Assembly: GCF_023065955.2 (NCBI RefSeq) | Contig: NW_026622997.1 | Coordinates: 19,324,001 to 19,388,000, forward strand | From: Ursus arctos | Taxonomy: Eukaryota; Chordata; Mammalia; Carnivora; Ursidae | Length of the DNA stretch: 64,000 bases | Reading direction: 5' to 3' | Shown: positions 22,391 to 33,686 of the stretch, one piece after another | Layout of the letters: every line of letters begins with the position of its first letter | How positions within the stretch are numbered: position 1 is the stretch's first letter | Made by a program: the position numbers and the translations under genes | The notes under the pieces: generated by a model | The model's input: only the letters and a program-made list of their open reading frames with translations | What the model was told of the DNA's origin: nothing | Databases searched by the model: none

Positions 22391-22624
22391 GGAGGCTGGG
22401 ACGCACAGAGAAGGGGCTTCAATAGTTTGTCTGAGGAAGCCCTGGGTTTAAAGGGATTCCCTGTTCATGTTTGTGACTTGGGAAGCCTACTAAGGGACAG
22501 TTCTTTAGTACGGTTTCATCTGTCAGGAGGCAACATGAGCCCAGATGTGGATACCAAAAACCACGTGTGTCCAGATAGCATCTGGTACTATTGGAAGGTC
22601 AGGAACCAGTGCTTAGAGACAGCC

Positions 22625-22830
22625 AAGCAGAATTCCCTGGGGGGCCCATAACTGGGGGTCCAAATGTGACTGCACATCAGAAAAGGTGAGCGGGGTGCAG
22701 CCAACAACACCCTATTCTCACTCTCTGGAGATTCTGACTCACTGGGGCTGAGGCAGAACAGAGGGTGAAAGATTACAAGCTGCTTTAGCCACTGCCCGAT
22801 TTGGGACCCACTGATTTACAAGACAAAACA
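22625..22830 (+). mobile_element. MER5-like hAT DNA transposon remnant
   Basis: 'tccaaatgtgactgcacatcaga', 'ctctggagattctgactcactggggctgaggc' and 'gggacccactgattt' follow a MER5A-type order. The terminal inverted repeats have decayed. MER5 is non-autonomous and codes for nothing. Confidence 0.5.
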
Positions 22831-22890
22831 TAGAACCCAGAAAATGAGGCTTACGTCCTATTTCTTGCTCAGAGCTACAGGCTAACTTCT

Positions 22891-23855
22891 TCTTCTTCTT
22901 TTTTTTTTTTCCAATCATTTTATTTTTTAATTTTTTTTGTCCAATCATTTTATTTTATTTATTTTATTTTTTTAATTTTTTAATTATGTTAGTCACCATA
23001 CAGTACATCCCCGGTTTCTGATGTAAAGTTCGATGACTCATTAGTTGTGTATAACACCCAGTGCACCATGCAATACGTGCCCTCCTTACTACCCATCACC
23101 AGTCTATCCCATTCCCCCACCCCCTCCCCTCTGAAGCCCTCAGTTTGTTTCTCAGAGTTCATAGTCTCTCATGCTTCATTCCCCCTTCTGATTACCCCCC
23201 CTTTCTTTATCCCTTTCTTCTCCTACCGATCTTCCTAGTTCTTATGTTCCATAGATGAGAGAAACCATATGATATTGTCTTTCTCTGCTTGACTTATTTC
23301 ACTTAGCATTATCTCCTCCAGTGCCGTCCATGTTGCAGCAAATGTTGAGAACTCGTTCTTTCTGATAGCTGAGTAATATTCCATTGTATACATGGACCAC
23401 AACTTCTTAATCCAGTCATCTGTTGAAGGGCATCTCGGCTCCTTCCACGATTTAGCTATTGTGGACATTGCTGCTATGAACATTGGGGTGCATATGGCCC
23501 TTCTCTTCACTACGTCTGTATCTTTGGGGTAAATACCCAGTAGTGCAATGGCTGGGTCATAGGGTAGCTCCATTTTTAACTTTTTAAGGGACCTCCACAC
23601 TGTTTTCCAGAGTGGCTGTACCAACTTGCATTCCCACCGACAGTGTAAGAGGGATCCCCTTTCTCCACATCCTCTCCAGCAATTGTTGTTTCTTGCCTTG
23701 TCAATTTTTGCCATTCTAACTGGCGTAAGGTGGTATCTCAGTGTGGTTTTGATTTGAATTTCCCAGATGGCTAATGATTTTGAACATTTTTTCATGTGTC
23801 TGTTAGCCATTTGTATGTCATCATTGGAAAAGTGTCTGTTCATATCTTCTGCCCA
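22891..23855 (-). mobile_element. 5'-truncated carnivore LINE-1 insertion
   Basis: A 15-bp exact target duplication, tacaggctaacttct, lies at 22876-22890 and 23856-23870. On the minus strand the element keeps the end of ORF2 and the 3' untranslated region, which has a G-rich 'gaggggagggggtgggg'-type segment. It ends in an A-rich tail that on the plus strand reads as T-rich sequence at 22891-22985. The tail contains a duplicated 'ccaatcatttta' block (22911 and 22941). The copy is about 965 bp. Confidence 0.96.
23235..23843 (-). pseudogene. LINE-1 ORF2 C-terminal remnant (202 codons)
   Basis: In an intact element ORF2 protein is the endonuclease and reverse transcriptase that copies LINE-1 RNA into the genome. 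Only the C-terminal part survives, with neither catalytic domain. The cysteine-rich motif is visible as C55-x3-C59-x7-H67-x4-C72. It is followed by the [13 protein letters not shown] segment near residues 94-106 and the WIKKLW and [14 protein letters not shown] blocks that mark LINE-1 ORF2. The frame is open from the truncation to the normal stop without a break, which suggests a fairly recent insertion. The first Met is internal, not a native start. No promoter is retained. Confidence 0.93.
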
Positions 23856-23881
23856 TACAGGCTAACTTCTGAAGGACAATT

Positions 23882-24060
23882 AAAAAAAAAGATTTTATTT
23901 ATTTATTTGAGAGAGAGAGAGAGCGCACAAGCAGGGAGGAGAGGGAGAAGCAGGCTCCCCACTGAGCAGGGAAACCGATGTAGGGCTCGATCCCAGGACC
24001 CTGGGATCATGACCTGAGCTGAAGGCTGACACTTCACTGACTGAGCCACCCAAGCGCCCC
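23882..24060 (-). mobile_element. Carnivora SINE beside the LINE-1
   Basis: The target duplication ctgaaggacaatt (23869-23881 and 24061-24073) begins with the last two bases of the LINE-1's right-hand duplication. The A-rich tail and (GA)n block (GAGAGAGAGAGAGAGC) are well kept. Confidence 0.97.
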
Positions 24061-24114
24061 CTGAAGGACAATTTTAAGTCTTAAGTGTCTTTTGTGATGG
24101 TGAGAATGGATAAA

Positions 24115-24245
24115 TTGCCCCACAGGTGGCCAAGAATGGCATAGCACTCATTTAGCATCTCTGTGCCTCAGTTTTCCCAAATGCATGAGGAAATGATATC
24201 CGAAAGTGCTCTTCTGGAATCTCGTGAAGTTAAACACATAGACTA
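24115..24245 (+). mobile_element. MIR SINE fragment
   Basis: 'tagcatctctgtgcctcagttttcccaaatgcatgagg' in blocks matches the middle of MIR. Confidence 0.6.
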
Positions 24246-24288
24246 TTAGGAGCTCGTGGGAGGAAAGAAATTCCAGCTGGTATTTTTA

Positions 24289-24494
24289 TTTTTTTTATTT
24301 TTATTTTTTTTAAAAGATTTTATTTATTTATTCTACAGAGATAGAGACAGCCAGCAAGAGAGGGAGGGAACACAAGCAGGGGGAGTGGGGGAGGAAGAAG
24401 CAGGCTCGTTGAGGAGGAGCTCGATCCCATAACGCCGGGATCACACCCTGAGCCGAAGGCAGACGCTTAACCGCTGCGCCACCCAGGCGCCACC
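24289..24494 (-). mobile_element. Bear-type Carnivora SINE
   Basis: Exact 15-bp duplication cagctggtattttta (24274-24288 and 24495-24509). It has the GACAGCCAGCAAGAGAGGG body. About 12 bp of 'gatgtggggct' near 24418 is missing. This is the last Carnivora SINE before a 23-kb interval with none. Confidence 0.97.
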
Positions 24495-24509
24495 CAGCTG
24501 GTATTTTTA

Positions 24510-25329
24510 AAACAGCACTTTATCGTAGCAGTTAAACGAAGTGCCACTTTTTGTTCTTGATCATCTTGAAAAGAAGATACAGTTCTTGAGTCACGAAGCC
24601 CATAAAAATGTCTTTAATTATGCATGTGAAAATTACTTTGAACCACGTGCATCATTCCCCTGTGCTCTCAGGAGAAAGCAGCCATCAAGACTCCTCGCCC
24701 ACCCCACAGACGTGTTAATGCAGCCTGGAGTCTGTCCTCATGGTTAGAGGGACCCATTACCAATCAGTTCTCCTGAGTTCTAATTCTCATTCAGGAGTTG
24801 ATACAGGAATCCTTAACAGGGTCCCTGCTGTGGAAATCGACATTGTCTCCAGTTCATTTGGAACTTGGAAAGCTACAATGTATTTAAACGGTGGTCCGCT
24901 TCCCTCCTCTCCCCAACACCCTTAAAATACCATTGATCCTAAGAGATGCCCAAAGTCCTGAACAAAGAAGGTGATAGAACTCAGAGATGCAGTTTCGCAA
25001 TGAGTCTTTGGGGAAATGCATCCAGCTAAGAAAAATTATTTCCCTGCTGCGCTGAGACCTGGGGTCTAGGGAAAAAAAGAACAGTCTCCCTAATCAGCTG
25101 GCTGGGGTGGGGGGCGGGGAGAAGGGCACTCAGCTTTATGTCAAAGTCGGCGCTGTTGTGACCTGGCTGGGGAAGGCTGGGGCTGGGTGTTCAGGGGCAA
25201 GGATAGGATTGTTGGCACTTCAGTTTTGGGTTGGAGACTTTCGGGTAAGAGGAAATGGTGCTTCAGGAAACAGGAATGGGAGGACATAGTGAATTGAATG
25301 GTGGGTGAAGATAGGCCTCGGGGAGAGAT
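24510..25329. other. Unassigned non-coding stretch
   Basis: No repeat is recognised. A G-rich patch at 25100-25150 is not CpG-dense enough to call an island. Confidence 0.4.
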
Positions 25330-25580
25330 CATCCCATATTTGAGCAGGTTCTACATCCGATGGCAAATGTTCTTAGAAGAAAAGAGAGGAGAGAAGACCC
25401 AGAAACGGAAGCAGAGATTGGATTCTGCATCTGGAAGCTGGAAGCAGCAAGGAAGGATTCCCTCCTCGTGCTGTTGGAGGGAGCATCGTAGTATCAACAC
25501 CTTGATTTTGGACTTCTAGCCTCTAGAACTGTCTGTCGGGTGAAGACACCCAGTTTGTGGTAATTTATCGTGGAGCTCAA
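25330..25580 (+). mobile_element. MLT1-type LTR, 3' half
   Basis: It keeps 'acaccttgattttggacttctagcctctagaactgt' in blocks, and 'cacccagtttgtggtaattta'. The left part is poorly alignable by eye. The usual AATAAA segment has been lost (ctgtcgggtgaag). Confidence 0.65.
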
Positions 25581-25829
25581 GAAAACCAACGAGAGGGTGA
25601 GAAGCTGCAGGCAACCAGTTCTGCCAGCCCAGTGCCTAGACCCTTGTCTCTCCTCAAATGCTTCCGCCACGCACCTCATCCCCTTACCCGAGTCATCTCT
25701 AAGCCTCCAATCCGACCGATTCCATGTGACTCCAGAATACACTCTTTTCTCATCCTGTAAGAGCCAATTCAGGAAAAACAAATGTTTGAAGCCATTGTAT
25801 TTTTCCTCCAAAAAGCTTTTTTTGTCATA

Positions 25830-26080
25830 AAACTATATAATGATCCAGAAAGATGCTCACGAGATAATGTTAGGAGAAAATAGCAGGATTTGAAGATAGT
25901 ATTTACGGAACTATATCATTTTTGTCAAAAAAAAGTACACAAACTTTGGAGGATTTACCTAAACCCTCAATGGCGATCTATAGATCCTAGGTGATTTTTA
26001 TTTTCTTCTTTTGGTTTATACATATTAATTATATTTTCTTTAATATATGTATTACTTTTGAAATAAAAATATTTTGGGGG
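25830..26080 (+). mobile_element. Ancient LINE-1 3' fragment
   Basis: 'tataatgatccagaaagatgctcacgagataatgttagg', then a TTTTATTTTCTTCTTTTGG block and 'tgaaataaaaatattttgggg' resemble an L1M/HAL1 end. It is much decayed. Confidence 0.4.
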
Positions 26081-26089
26081 GTAAAACAG

Positions 26090-27330
26090 ATAACTCCTCG
26101 ATCTGTATCTAAAGCCATGATGATCTTCCTAAACTTCGTGCTTTGTCTTCAGTTACCACTCCCTACAGAAATGCGCTCTCTTCCCTCCTTCTGTTATCGA
26201 CATGATGATTTCCCCTCATCATCCAGACCTAAAAGCTTATGGTCTGACTAAGCATCCTTTATAACACTGGCGTAGCTAAATGCTCAAAATCGTAGAACAG
26301 TACATAGTCTAAGAAAAAACAAAACAAAACACCAAACCCCAAAAATGAAAAACCTGTAAGAGTGTTCTTTTATTATTTCTTACCAAGATCATGGTGGTTT
26401 CCGTATTAACCAATAATCCAAAGAACCTGTTTTCAGGTCTCCTCTTTCTTGACCTCTAGGTGTTCTGGTACCGGTAACTTTGTTCTTCCTGAAATGCTCT
26501 TTACTGGGTTCCTGGGAGTGTTCTCTGCCCCTCTGTATTTTCTTCCTGCCTCTCTGACTATACTCTGTTTTGTAGGCATATTCTACTCTCCCCAACGTCA
26601 TTCTCTCCTTGAACCCTTTCTTCTACTTACACCATGGCTTTATCAACTTCCTGCAAATGGCTTAGATTTCCACCTCCAAACTTGACCTCTCCTCTGACCA
26701 GCTTGCCCGACTTCTTCCTGCGTATTCTCTCTTGGATTTCTCAAAGGCAACTGAACACAACATGTCCCAACTCAAACTCATCATCGCTCACCACCCCCTG
26801 CCCCCAACCTGGTCCTTTTCCAATATTTGCCGTCTTGGTGAATGGTTCTACCAGTTCCACAAGCTAAAAATGTAGTTAATGCCATTCTCCTGCTTTCAGG
26901 ACCTCCCCTCTAATTGCTTGAATGATAGGAAAGAAAGAAGCAAGCAAACAGAGGAAAACTCCTGAACACTGGCTGCAAGGTTCTGCGTGGACTTGAGACT
27001 TTCTTGGCCTCAAAGGTCCCTACCTCCCAACATTTTCTGTCCCAGTCACACTAACTTTTTTCAATCTCTCCTACTTCCCCATGGCGCTTTCTACCACAGG
27101 GCCTTTGCACATACTTTCCCCCCATTCTCTTTGCCTAATTAACTTCTATTTATCCTTCAGATCTGAGGTCAATACTTCCCTGGCCTTCTTGACAAAGCAG
27201 ATCCCTTAATCTTCTGTCCTGTGTTGGATACTCCTCTCCTCCTTAGCACTGGCCCCATGAAAGCTTTCATCTTGGTTTAGAGGTTGTGGGATATACCTTT
27301 TTATTGTATGCTAAAAGGGACTTATACCTC
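26090..27330 (+). mobile_element. L2 LINE, extended 3' portion
   Basis: Sense L2 blocks follow in order: 'gaaatgctctttactggg', 'cttagatttccacctcc', 'gacctctcctctgacc', 'ctcaaaggcaactgaacacaacatgtcc', 'aactcaaactcatcatcg', 'cagggcctttgcacatac', 'cctggccttcttgac'. A non-L2 stretch near 26880-27000 and small gaps break continuity. Stops are frequent and no reverse transcriptase frame survives. Confidence 0.75.
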
Positions 27331-29690
27331 ATGGTCCTCATGTCGCTTCACCATAACCTGCAGGTACTTCCGATAATTAGGTGATTTTGGGAGGCCCAGC
27401 TGTTGCTGAACTGGAGAAAAGGATTGATGCTCGCCCTTTCTACCATTTCTTTAGGGGGCATTCTTGGAATATAACTAGTGACTCAATAAAGCCCTTTGAA
27501 GTCTTGGCATGAAAATTTGGAAGCAGAACCTTTAGAAACAGGTTGCCAAAGGGGCTTAAGATGGTTTTCCTGGATCAAAAGTATCTCCTTTCCCCTGTTC
27601 CACAAACGGCAGAGTCCTTTGGGCTAGCAGACTACTCTCCCCTCACCCCAACTCAGACTCTTAGGCAATTTCGTGAGAAGTACTGTCATCAAGAAAACAA
27701 CTTCTAGGTGGCACCCTGGAAGTTGGAAGATTTGACGTTTGATGGAAGATTTTTTTTCTAATCTTATGTTTCTGAACATTGATGTGCACATAGGATGAGG
27801 TGGTGTCTTTTTCTCTTCAAGAAAAGCTATTTTTAAACTGACAATGCGATTTGAATTTGATGGAATCTCAGCACCCTGTCCGGCAAGGATGAGAGGCCAG
27901 CAGGCCCAGGGGGGTGTTGTCGGGCCCGCTGAGGGTCAGAGGCCGTCGGGAGGGTTCTGATCTCCCGGAGCTGGACAGCAGGTGCAGTGGGAGGAGAGCC
28001 GGGTTGTGCAAGGAGCGCTCCGGCACTTCTGTCATTATGCAAATAAATCACAGCTTTGCACCTCATCTGGTCTTTTCTAATCTTACGTGACTTTACATTT
28101 TGATCAGCAGTTGTTCCCTGCGTGTCCCTCCTCCCGCTCCAAAAGCTACACATTCTCGAATATTCTGGCATGGCGTCTGCTAACAGGCCTTATGAGCAAT
28201 ACGATCATTTTTCTCTTACCTTCAAAAAACCAAATAACCAGGAATTTCAACAGTTCGTCTGCCAAACCACATCTCCCAAGCTTCTTCTCAGACTCGGAAA
28301 GAACAAAAATACTTGGACAGACTGCATCACCCATCTTAGTGCCTGTAAAACATGGGCCCAACAGGGCAAGATTCCCCATCGCGTGAAAGGTGGGTGCTCA
28401 TCAGCTTGCAGGTTTTACAACACAGCACCCACCCAAGATTCCCAAAATGCCGCTCGTCAGACCCTGGAGAGGAGCCGTGAGTGGCAGCAGCAAGGCCGTG
28501 GGAGCCGGTAGCTCTGTCCTCCCCTGGAAAGCTCGGCCAGGCACCTGTCACACGGCGGTGGGCTCTACTGGGCTCACAGCCAAGGGCTTCGGTTTGCTGG
28601 GTGTACTAGATCTTCTCCATTTGCCCTGTTCCCACTCCCATTCTCTGTCCTACTCTGCTTGCTCGGGGCCTGGGGAGGCCCATCTCTGAGGACAGGATCA
28701 CCTGGGCGGCCTTGCCTGCCACCTCCTGTTGGGTTCCGTCCATGGGAAACATGCAGGGGCCCAGCGGAGGGGTGGGGGGAGAAGAGAGAAGTCCAGCATG
28801 CTTCCTCTCGGCCCACCCTCACGCCCGCACGGTGCTGAGGACGCGACCATCTTCTCTGTGACCACAGCCCTCTCCTCAGGCACCTGTGTCCTCCCTGGAA
28901 AATGGTTTCTTTAGCTCTGCCCAGACCTTAATTAAAGTCTCTGCCATGGAGCCACCTGCATGGAATTCTGTCTCCTTCTGCAATCCCAGCTGAGGGCGGG
29001 GAATACGCTGCTTTCAAGAGGGTTAGAGTTCACATGCCTGAGTCCCCCAGAACATTGTTCATTGTCACTTACTGTCCCCACGGAGACCATTTCGTTACCC
29101 ACCCAAGTGGGACAAGGGGCAGAAAATGGAGGCTTTCCTTTGGGGCCTTCTGCGCCCCCTTTCCTCGCCAGTGGTCTTTCCCTGCCCCCCCTCGACCCTA
29201 ACCCCTCCCCTCCTACCCCGCAGCCTCTGAACCTGTCCTGCCTCGCATGCCCCCAGGGCTTTCCTCTCCCACTGAGCTCTCACCCCGGAAAGTAGGTTTT
29301 CAGTGAGTCGACCAGAAGGGTCTTATCATCCCATCTTTTCTTTTTTTTTCTAGCTTCTGTTTTATGGGGTGAGGCCCCGAGTAAGGAAGTTCCAGCGGCC
29401 CCTGGGGGGGGGGTGTCCATCCCTCCCATCTGTCCCTTTCCCTCATTCTCAGCCACTTCCCCATTGCGGCTTTTTGCTCCCACTTCCCCACTCCCTCCGC
29501 TTTCCCACTACCTCGTTGTGCATCTCCGTCTGTCCGTCTGTGCCCTGTTGCTTCTGAAGCTCTTATTCGTCCCTGAACACAGTGGCCGTGAACCTACTGC
29601 CTGCAGATTAGAGGACAGCCCCCTCAGATGGTGCCCTGGCTTGTCTTCCTCATCTTGTCTCTGGTTCCTTCTCAAGAGGATGTGGACCAC
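27331..29690. other. Unassigned stretch with a GC-rich patch and octamer motif
   Basis: No repeat is recognised. 27880-28030 is GC-rich with about ten CpGs. Right after it comes 'cattatgcaaataaatcac', with an ATGCAAAT octamer at 28037-28044. Frames of up to 129 codons are open here but carry no domain and no clear splice-site pairing. It is the best place in the window to look for a missed exon or enhancer. Confidence 0.35.
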
Positions 29691-29930
29691 CCTACGTTCT
29701 CAGAACAAATCTCCCCTCTTCCTGTCGTTGCTGACACTCGCCCCTCCTTCTGGAATGTTCTTTCTTTCAGCTCAACAGATTAAAAGCCTAACTACTTTTG
29801 GCTCCCATTGAAAGCCTCTTCCACCATGACGTTTTCCCTACTCTCACCAGCCACAAGCAAAGGCCTCCTGTGCTGTGCTCCCACCTTACAATGCCCCCGT
29901 GAACCAACTGTGAGTTCATCTGGCCCATCC
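29690..29930 (+). mobile_element. Possible L2 fragment
   Basis: 'ccttctggaatgttctttc', 'attgaaagcctcttcc' and 'ccatgacgttttccc' are in the order of L2's 'ggaatgctcttcc ... gaggccttccctgacc' segment, but strongly diverged. Confidence 0.35.
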
Positions 29931-29999
29931 ACTTGTTTGCTCTCAACAGCTGATCAATAGGAAATTAACTCATGCAGGGAAAAGTCACCTGACTTGGCA

Positions 30000-30130
30000 C
30001 TGAGAGATGGGGCTCTGAGGTCAACCTGCGTATTAATTTTGGAAATCATTTGATTTTTCTGGATTTATATAAAATGAAGTGGTTGAACTGGGTCTCCTTG
30101 AAGATCTGCACTAGCACTAAGACTCTAGAA
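30000..30130 (+). mobile_element. Possible MIR fragment
   Basis: 'gatggggctctgaggtcaacctgcgt' and 'gatttttctggatttatataaaatgaagtgg' in blocks suggest a decayed MIR. Confidence 0.35.
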
Positions 30131-30289
30131 CTTTTGATCAGACTTCCCAAGTCTAGCCGTGGGGGTACATTTATCTTCTGTCCTTCCTTCTGCCTCTTCT
30201 GTGAAAAGGATGAGAATTGGACAACTGGGCATTGTTTTAGTAGCCAGAGGGCTACCCAGGGATGGAGAGGGCACTACAATCATGGATGA

Positions 30290-30512
30290 CAGCATGGCTT
30301 TGGGTGACCAGGTTGGACTTTGAATCCAGCTCTATGCATTTTAACTCTGCATATTTGGGCAACTGTTTAACCTTTGTATACTTCAATTGTCTCATTTGCA
30401 AAACGGATATCAAACAGCATCTACCCCACAGGGTTGCTGACAGGTTAAGGCAAACAACTGAATGAGAGTCCTCAGTCTGCCCCACAACAAGCGCTCAATA
30501 AATGGAAGGATG
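30290..30512 (+). mobile_element. MIR SINE, nearly full length
   Basis: Blocks run from 'gcatggctttgggtgacc' through 'ctttgaatccagctct', 'gggcaactgtttaacc', 'tcaattgtctcatttgcaaaacgg' and 'cacagggttgctgacagg' to 'acaagcgctcaataaatgg'. This is the complete MIR order including the L2-like 3' end. Confidence 0.85.
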
Positions 30513-30569
30513 GGCGGTGGAGACCTGTCTTCCCCCAAACAATCTGCAGAAGCTGTTTAACCAGCAGAG

Positions 30570-30775
30570 AGACTCAAGCGTATGATTCTCAACTCTGGAT
30601 GCACTTTGGACTCATCTGGGAGCTTTGAAAACCTTCTATCACCTGGGCTCCAGTGCTGGTGGGTAGAAGCAGAGTGTCAGGAGAGGGGGGAGCTCTGACA
30701 TTAGCATCGCTGGAGAAGCTCTCCAGATTACTCCAATTTATGGTCAAGGCTGTGAAACATTGTTCTAATGAGGAT
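30570..30775 (+). mobile_element. MER5A-like hAT DNA transposon remnant
   Basis: 'atgattctcaactctggatgcac', 'catctgggagctttgaaaacc', 'cacctgggctccagtgct' and 'ctccagattactcc' match the MER5A sequence of short blocks. The right terminal repeat reads 'gtgaaacattgttct'. Confidence 0.65.
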
Positions 30776-32169
30776 GTAATTGACCCCAGGAGAGGAAAAT
30801 CCACCTGTTGAATAATTAATTCTTAAGTCATGCTTCAGAAACATTTAAGTGACTTGGGAAAAGAAAGCTCTGCTTTCCCAGGTCAGGGTCAGTAATTAGA
30901 CTTCCTCGCTTCTTCCTGCTAGGTCTAAATATAGAGCTACCTGCTTGGCTAGGAATGACACTTACGAAATGACTAGTGACTCATCCTTCCAACATCTGAA
31001 GTCACTGTGGAGGTGTTCACATCCCCCCACACTCTAACTGATGGTATGAATTTCAAATTCAACTACTTTCTTCAGTTCCCTGTTCTGAGCTGTCACCATG
31101 GAAAATAGGTTTTTCTGCTTAGGGCCATCCCTTCTTCTGAAAATTTGTATCTTCTGTCTTTAGATTATGATCAATGAGAGGTGGTGAACAATTGAGATTT
31201 GTATCCATGGAAAATGTGTGTGAGATTTGGATTTGGACTCTTCTTAGGGGTGACACAGCACTTTCTCTGAATCTGTTAAGTTTTTTGGGTGATATTAAGA
31301 TACTTCTCCCCTTTTGGGAAGAAGATAAGAATATTTCCAGAATATTGTTCAATACTGAGTAGATATGTTTCCAAATATGGGAAAATAAAATTGTTATAAT
31401 CTGCCTAACTCTCATTTTTTTGAGTTCCAAAGGTTGGAAACAAAAACGAGCTCAAGCCTGTTTTAGATTAGAGTGGGGGGGGGGGTGTAGAAGCCCTGGG
31501 TTAGGGTCTGCACCCTGGGTTTCTATCCCACTGAAGAGCATAGGTCCCCACAGCTCAGTTCGGTCTGCAGCATTCTTTGGGGCCCTTCTTGATCCTAACC
31601 ATTTTTGAAACACTCTTGCAATTTGGCACTGTGGCCTTCATAGATGATGGGGCAAAGGGAAAGGAAGCAAGGGGAAGGCAGTGGGAGAGGGATGTGGGAA
31701 GGAAGGGCAGACAGGTTGTCTCTGCTGGAGACCCACAGAGTCCTGCAGGGAGCAGCTGCTCTCAGCAAGTCTGGTGGCTTTGTCATGTGGTAAGTTAGCC
31801 AGGCTGCACTACGTGTCCCAGAACTCCCTTCCTTGCATATTTCCAGCTAGGGTAGGCCACAGAGACGGTTTACACAAGACTGGAGGGCATCCATATTGTC
31901 TCTGCCCTTGGCAGTCGGGGGTGTGGCAGCCTCTCCACATGCCCGTTTATCTGCCTGCTCAAGCCGGGGGGGCCTGTACTACTTCACCGGGATCGTCCTT
32001 CAGCTTCTTCAATACCCGGGCCAGGTGGGGGTGCAGCTCCGTGACCAAGGGGCCTAGCTTCGGAGTCCTGTGGGGTACCCCATCATCATGGAGGTTGGGC
32101 TTCAACCTGTCCTGTGAGTTCTGGCTTGTCCTCCGTGTCCCCCACTGTCTTCAGAATGCCATAGACCAG
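30776..32169. other. Unassigned stretch
   Basis: No family is recognised with confidence. An 11-G run lies at 31475-31485. From about 31790 to 32160 'ctgcactacgtgtcccagaactccc' and 'agctagggtaggccac' look like an old interspersed repeat. A 180-codon open frame at 31681-32223 crosses it and reads into the MLT1 LTR, so it is not a gene. Confidence 0.35.
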
Positions 32170-32445
32170 GGGCCTTATGCAGCAGACAGTTACTCGTCAC
32201 AGCTCTGGAGGCTGGAGGTCTAAGAGCAGGTACCAGCGTTGTTGGGTTCTGGTGAGAGCCTCTAACTGGCTTGTAGACAGCCATCTTCTCACTGTGTCCT
32301 CACGTCTTTCTTGTGCCTCTTCTTACAAGGGCACTAATCACCTACCTAGCTACCTTCCAAAGGCCCCGCCTCCAAATGCCTTCACACTGGGGATTAGGTT
32401 CCAAGGTAGGCACTTTGAGGGACACACACATTCAGTCCACAGCAC
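32170..32445 (-). mobile_element. MLT1-type LTR, partial
   Basis: Reverse MLT1 blocks: 'cagctctggaggctggagg', 'tggcttgtagacagccatcttctcac', 'cctcttcttacaagggcac', 'cacactggggattaggttcc', 'gacacacacattcagtccac'. The part before the polyadenylation region is missing. Confidence 0.75.
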
Positions 32446-32856
32446 TCCGCATCCACGCTCCCTTCCAGGCTCTCCGCCCTGCAAGCTGTAATTTCCAGCA
32501 TCAGATTCAGAGAAACAGCTTTACTGAGACTGTTTCCCCAGCCCCTGCAACGCGTAAGGTCCCATCCCTATAATGAATGTCCGTGTGTGCGTGTGTGCTG
32601 TGTGGATATCCTAGTGGTTCTGCTTCTCTGATGGAGCCTGACTGGATCAGCAGGAACGGATCGGAGGGGGACTGTGGCACAAAGGGCCAACACCCTTGTT
32701 CTATAGTTCATAGTCCTGGCTCCTGTCAGGTCCAAGGGTCCACCCGACTCTAAACCAGGCCAGGCCTCTCAGGGTGTCATAGGAACTAGAATCGAGAGGG
32801 TCCCCCTCTGCAGGTGTGGCAGCTGTGAGAAGCAAGGCTGGGGAGCTGTTGGCAGC
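32446..32856. other. Unassigned spacer between MLT1 copies
   Basis: A short (GTGTGC)-rich patch at 32583-32602 is present. 'tggttctgcttctctgatggagcctgactgg' near 32610 resembles the end of an old ERVL-type LTR, but this is uncertain. Confidence 0.35.
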
Positions 32857-33251
32857 TGTATTAGTCTGCTAGCGCTGATGGAACTAAGTATCACAGACTG
32901 GGGGGCAGGGGGAGCCTTAAACAACAGACATTTACTTCTCACAGTCCTGGAGGCTGAACGTCCAAGATGTCGGCAGGTTTGATCGCTCTTGAGGCCTCTC
33001 TCCTTGGCTTGTCGATGGCCGTCTTCTCCCTGGGTCCTTACGTGGTCTTCCCTCGGTGTGTGCCTCCCTGGTGTCTCCTCCTTTTCTTGTGAGGACATGG
33101 GTCACGTTGGATTAAGGTCCTACCCTAAGGGCCTCATTTTAACTTCCTTGGCTCTTTAAAGGCCGTATCTCCAAATATAGTCACATTCTAAAGTGTGGGG
33201 CTTAGAACTTCGACGTATGAATATTGGGGGAACACAGTTCAGTATACAACA
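32857..33251 (-). mobile_element. MLT1-type LTR, full length
   Basis: The plus strand begins TGTATTAGTCTGCTAGCGC and ends CAGTATACAACA. All reverse MLT1 landmarks lie between, including 'ggcctctctccttggcttgtcgatggccgtcttctccc' in blocks and 'tatctccaaatatagtcacattct'. It is the best-preserved LTR in the window. Confidence 0.9.
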
Positions 33252-33686
33252 GTAGGTGAGCAAGTGTAGTGGGTTTACTTTTACCCTTTGGAGAAAGTCT
33301 GTGTGCAGTGAAGGAGAAGAATGTGGCAGATACTTACCGATACGTGGAACCAATAGGTAGAGAGGACCCACTGTATTTGAGCTGGAAGGGCTCAGTTCTG
33401 TAAGGAAGCACGTACGAATTGCTTCTGCATGTGGCTCATGGCACAGTTTACGTTCACTTTTCATTCCCAGCATGCAGAGTGTCTGGCGGTTTCTTCTGCA
33501 GCCTGGTCAGGCCCCTAGATCACTGTCCTAACTGCTGAGCTCCCCAGTGTCTGTACAAGACCCTGCCGTAGCCCGGCTATCTCCTCCACCACAAGAAAGG
33601 GACTGACGTTGCAATCAGGCACAACAGCTCTACTAGCAACAACAGGTTGCCGGTTTTTTCTTACTATTATTTAAAATTATCTGTGA

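Noticed and set aside
31681..32223. 180-codon plus-strand open frame
   Set aside because: It runs from unassigned DNA through a likely old repeat into an MLT1 LTR, so its end is repeat-derived.
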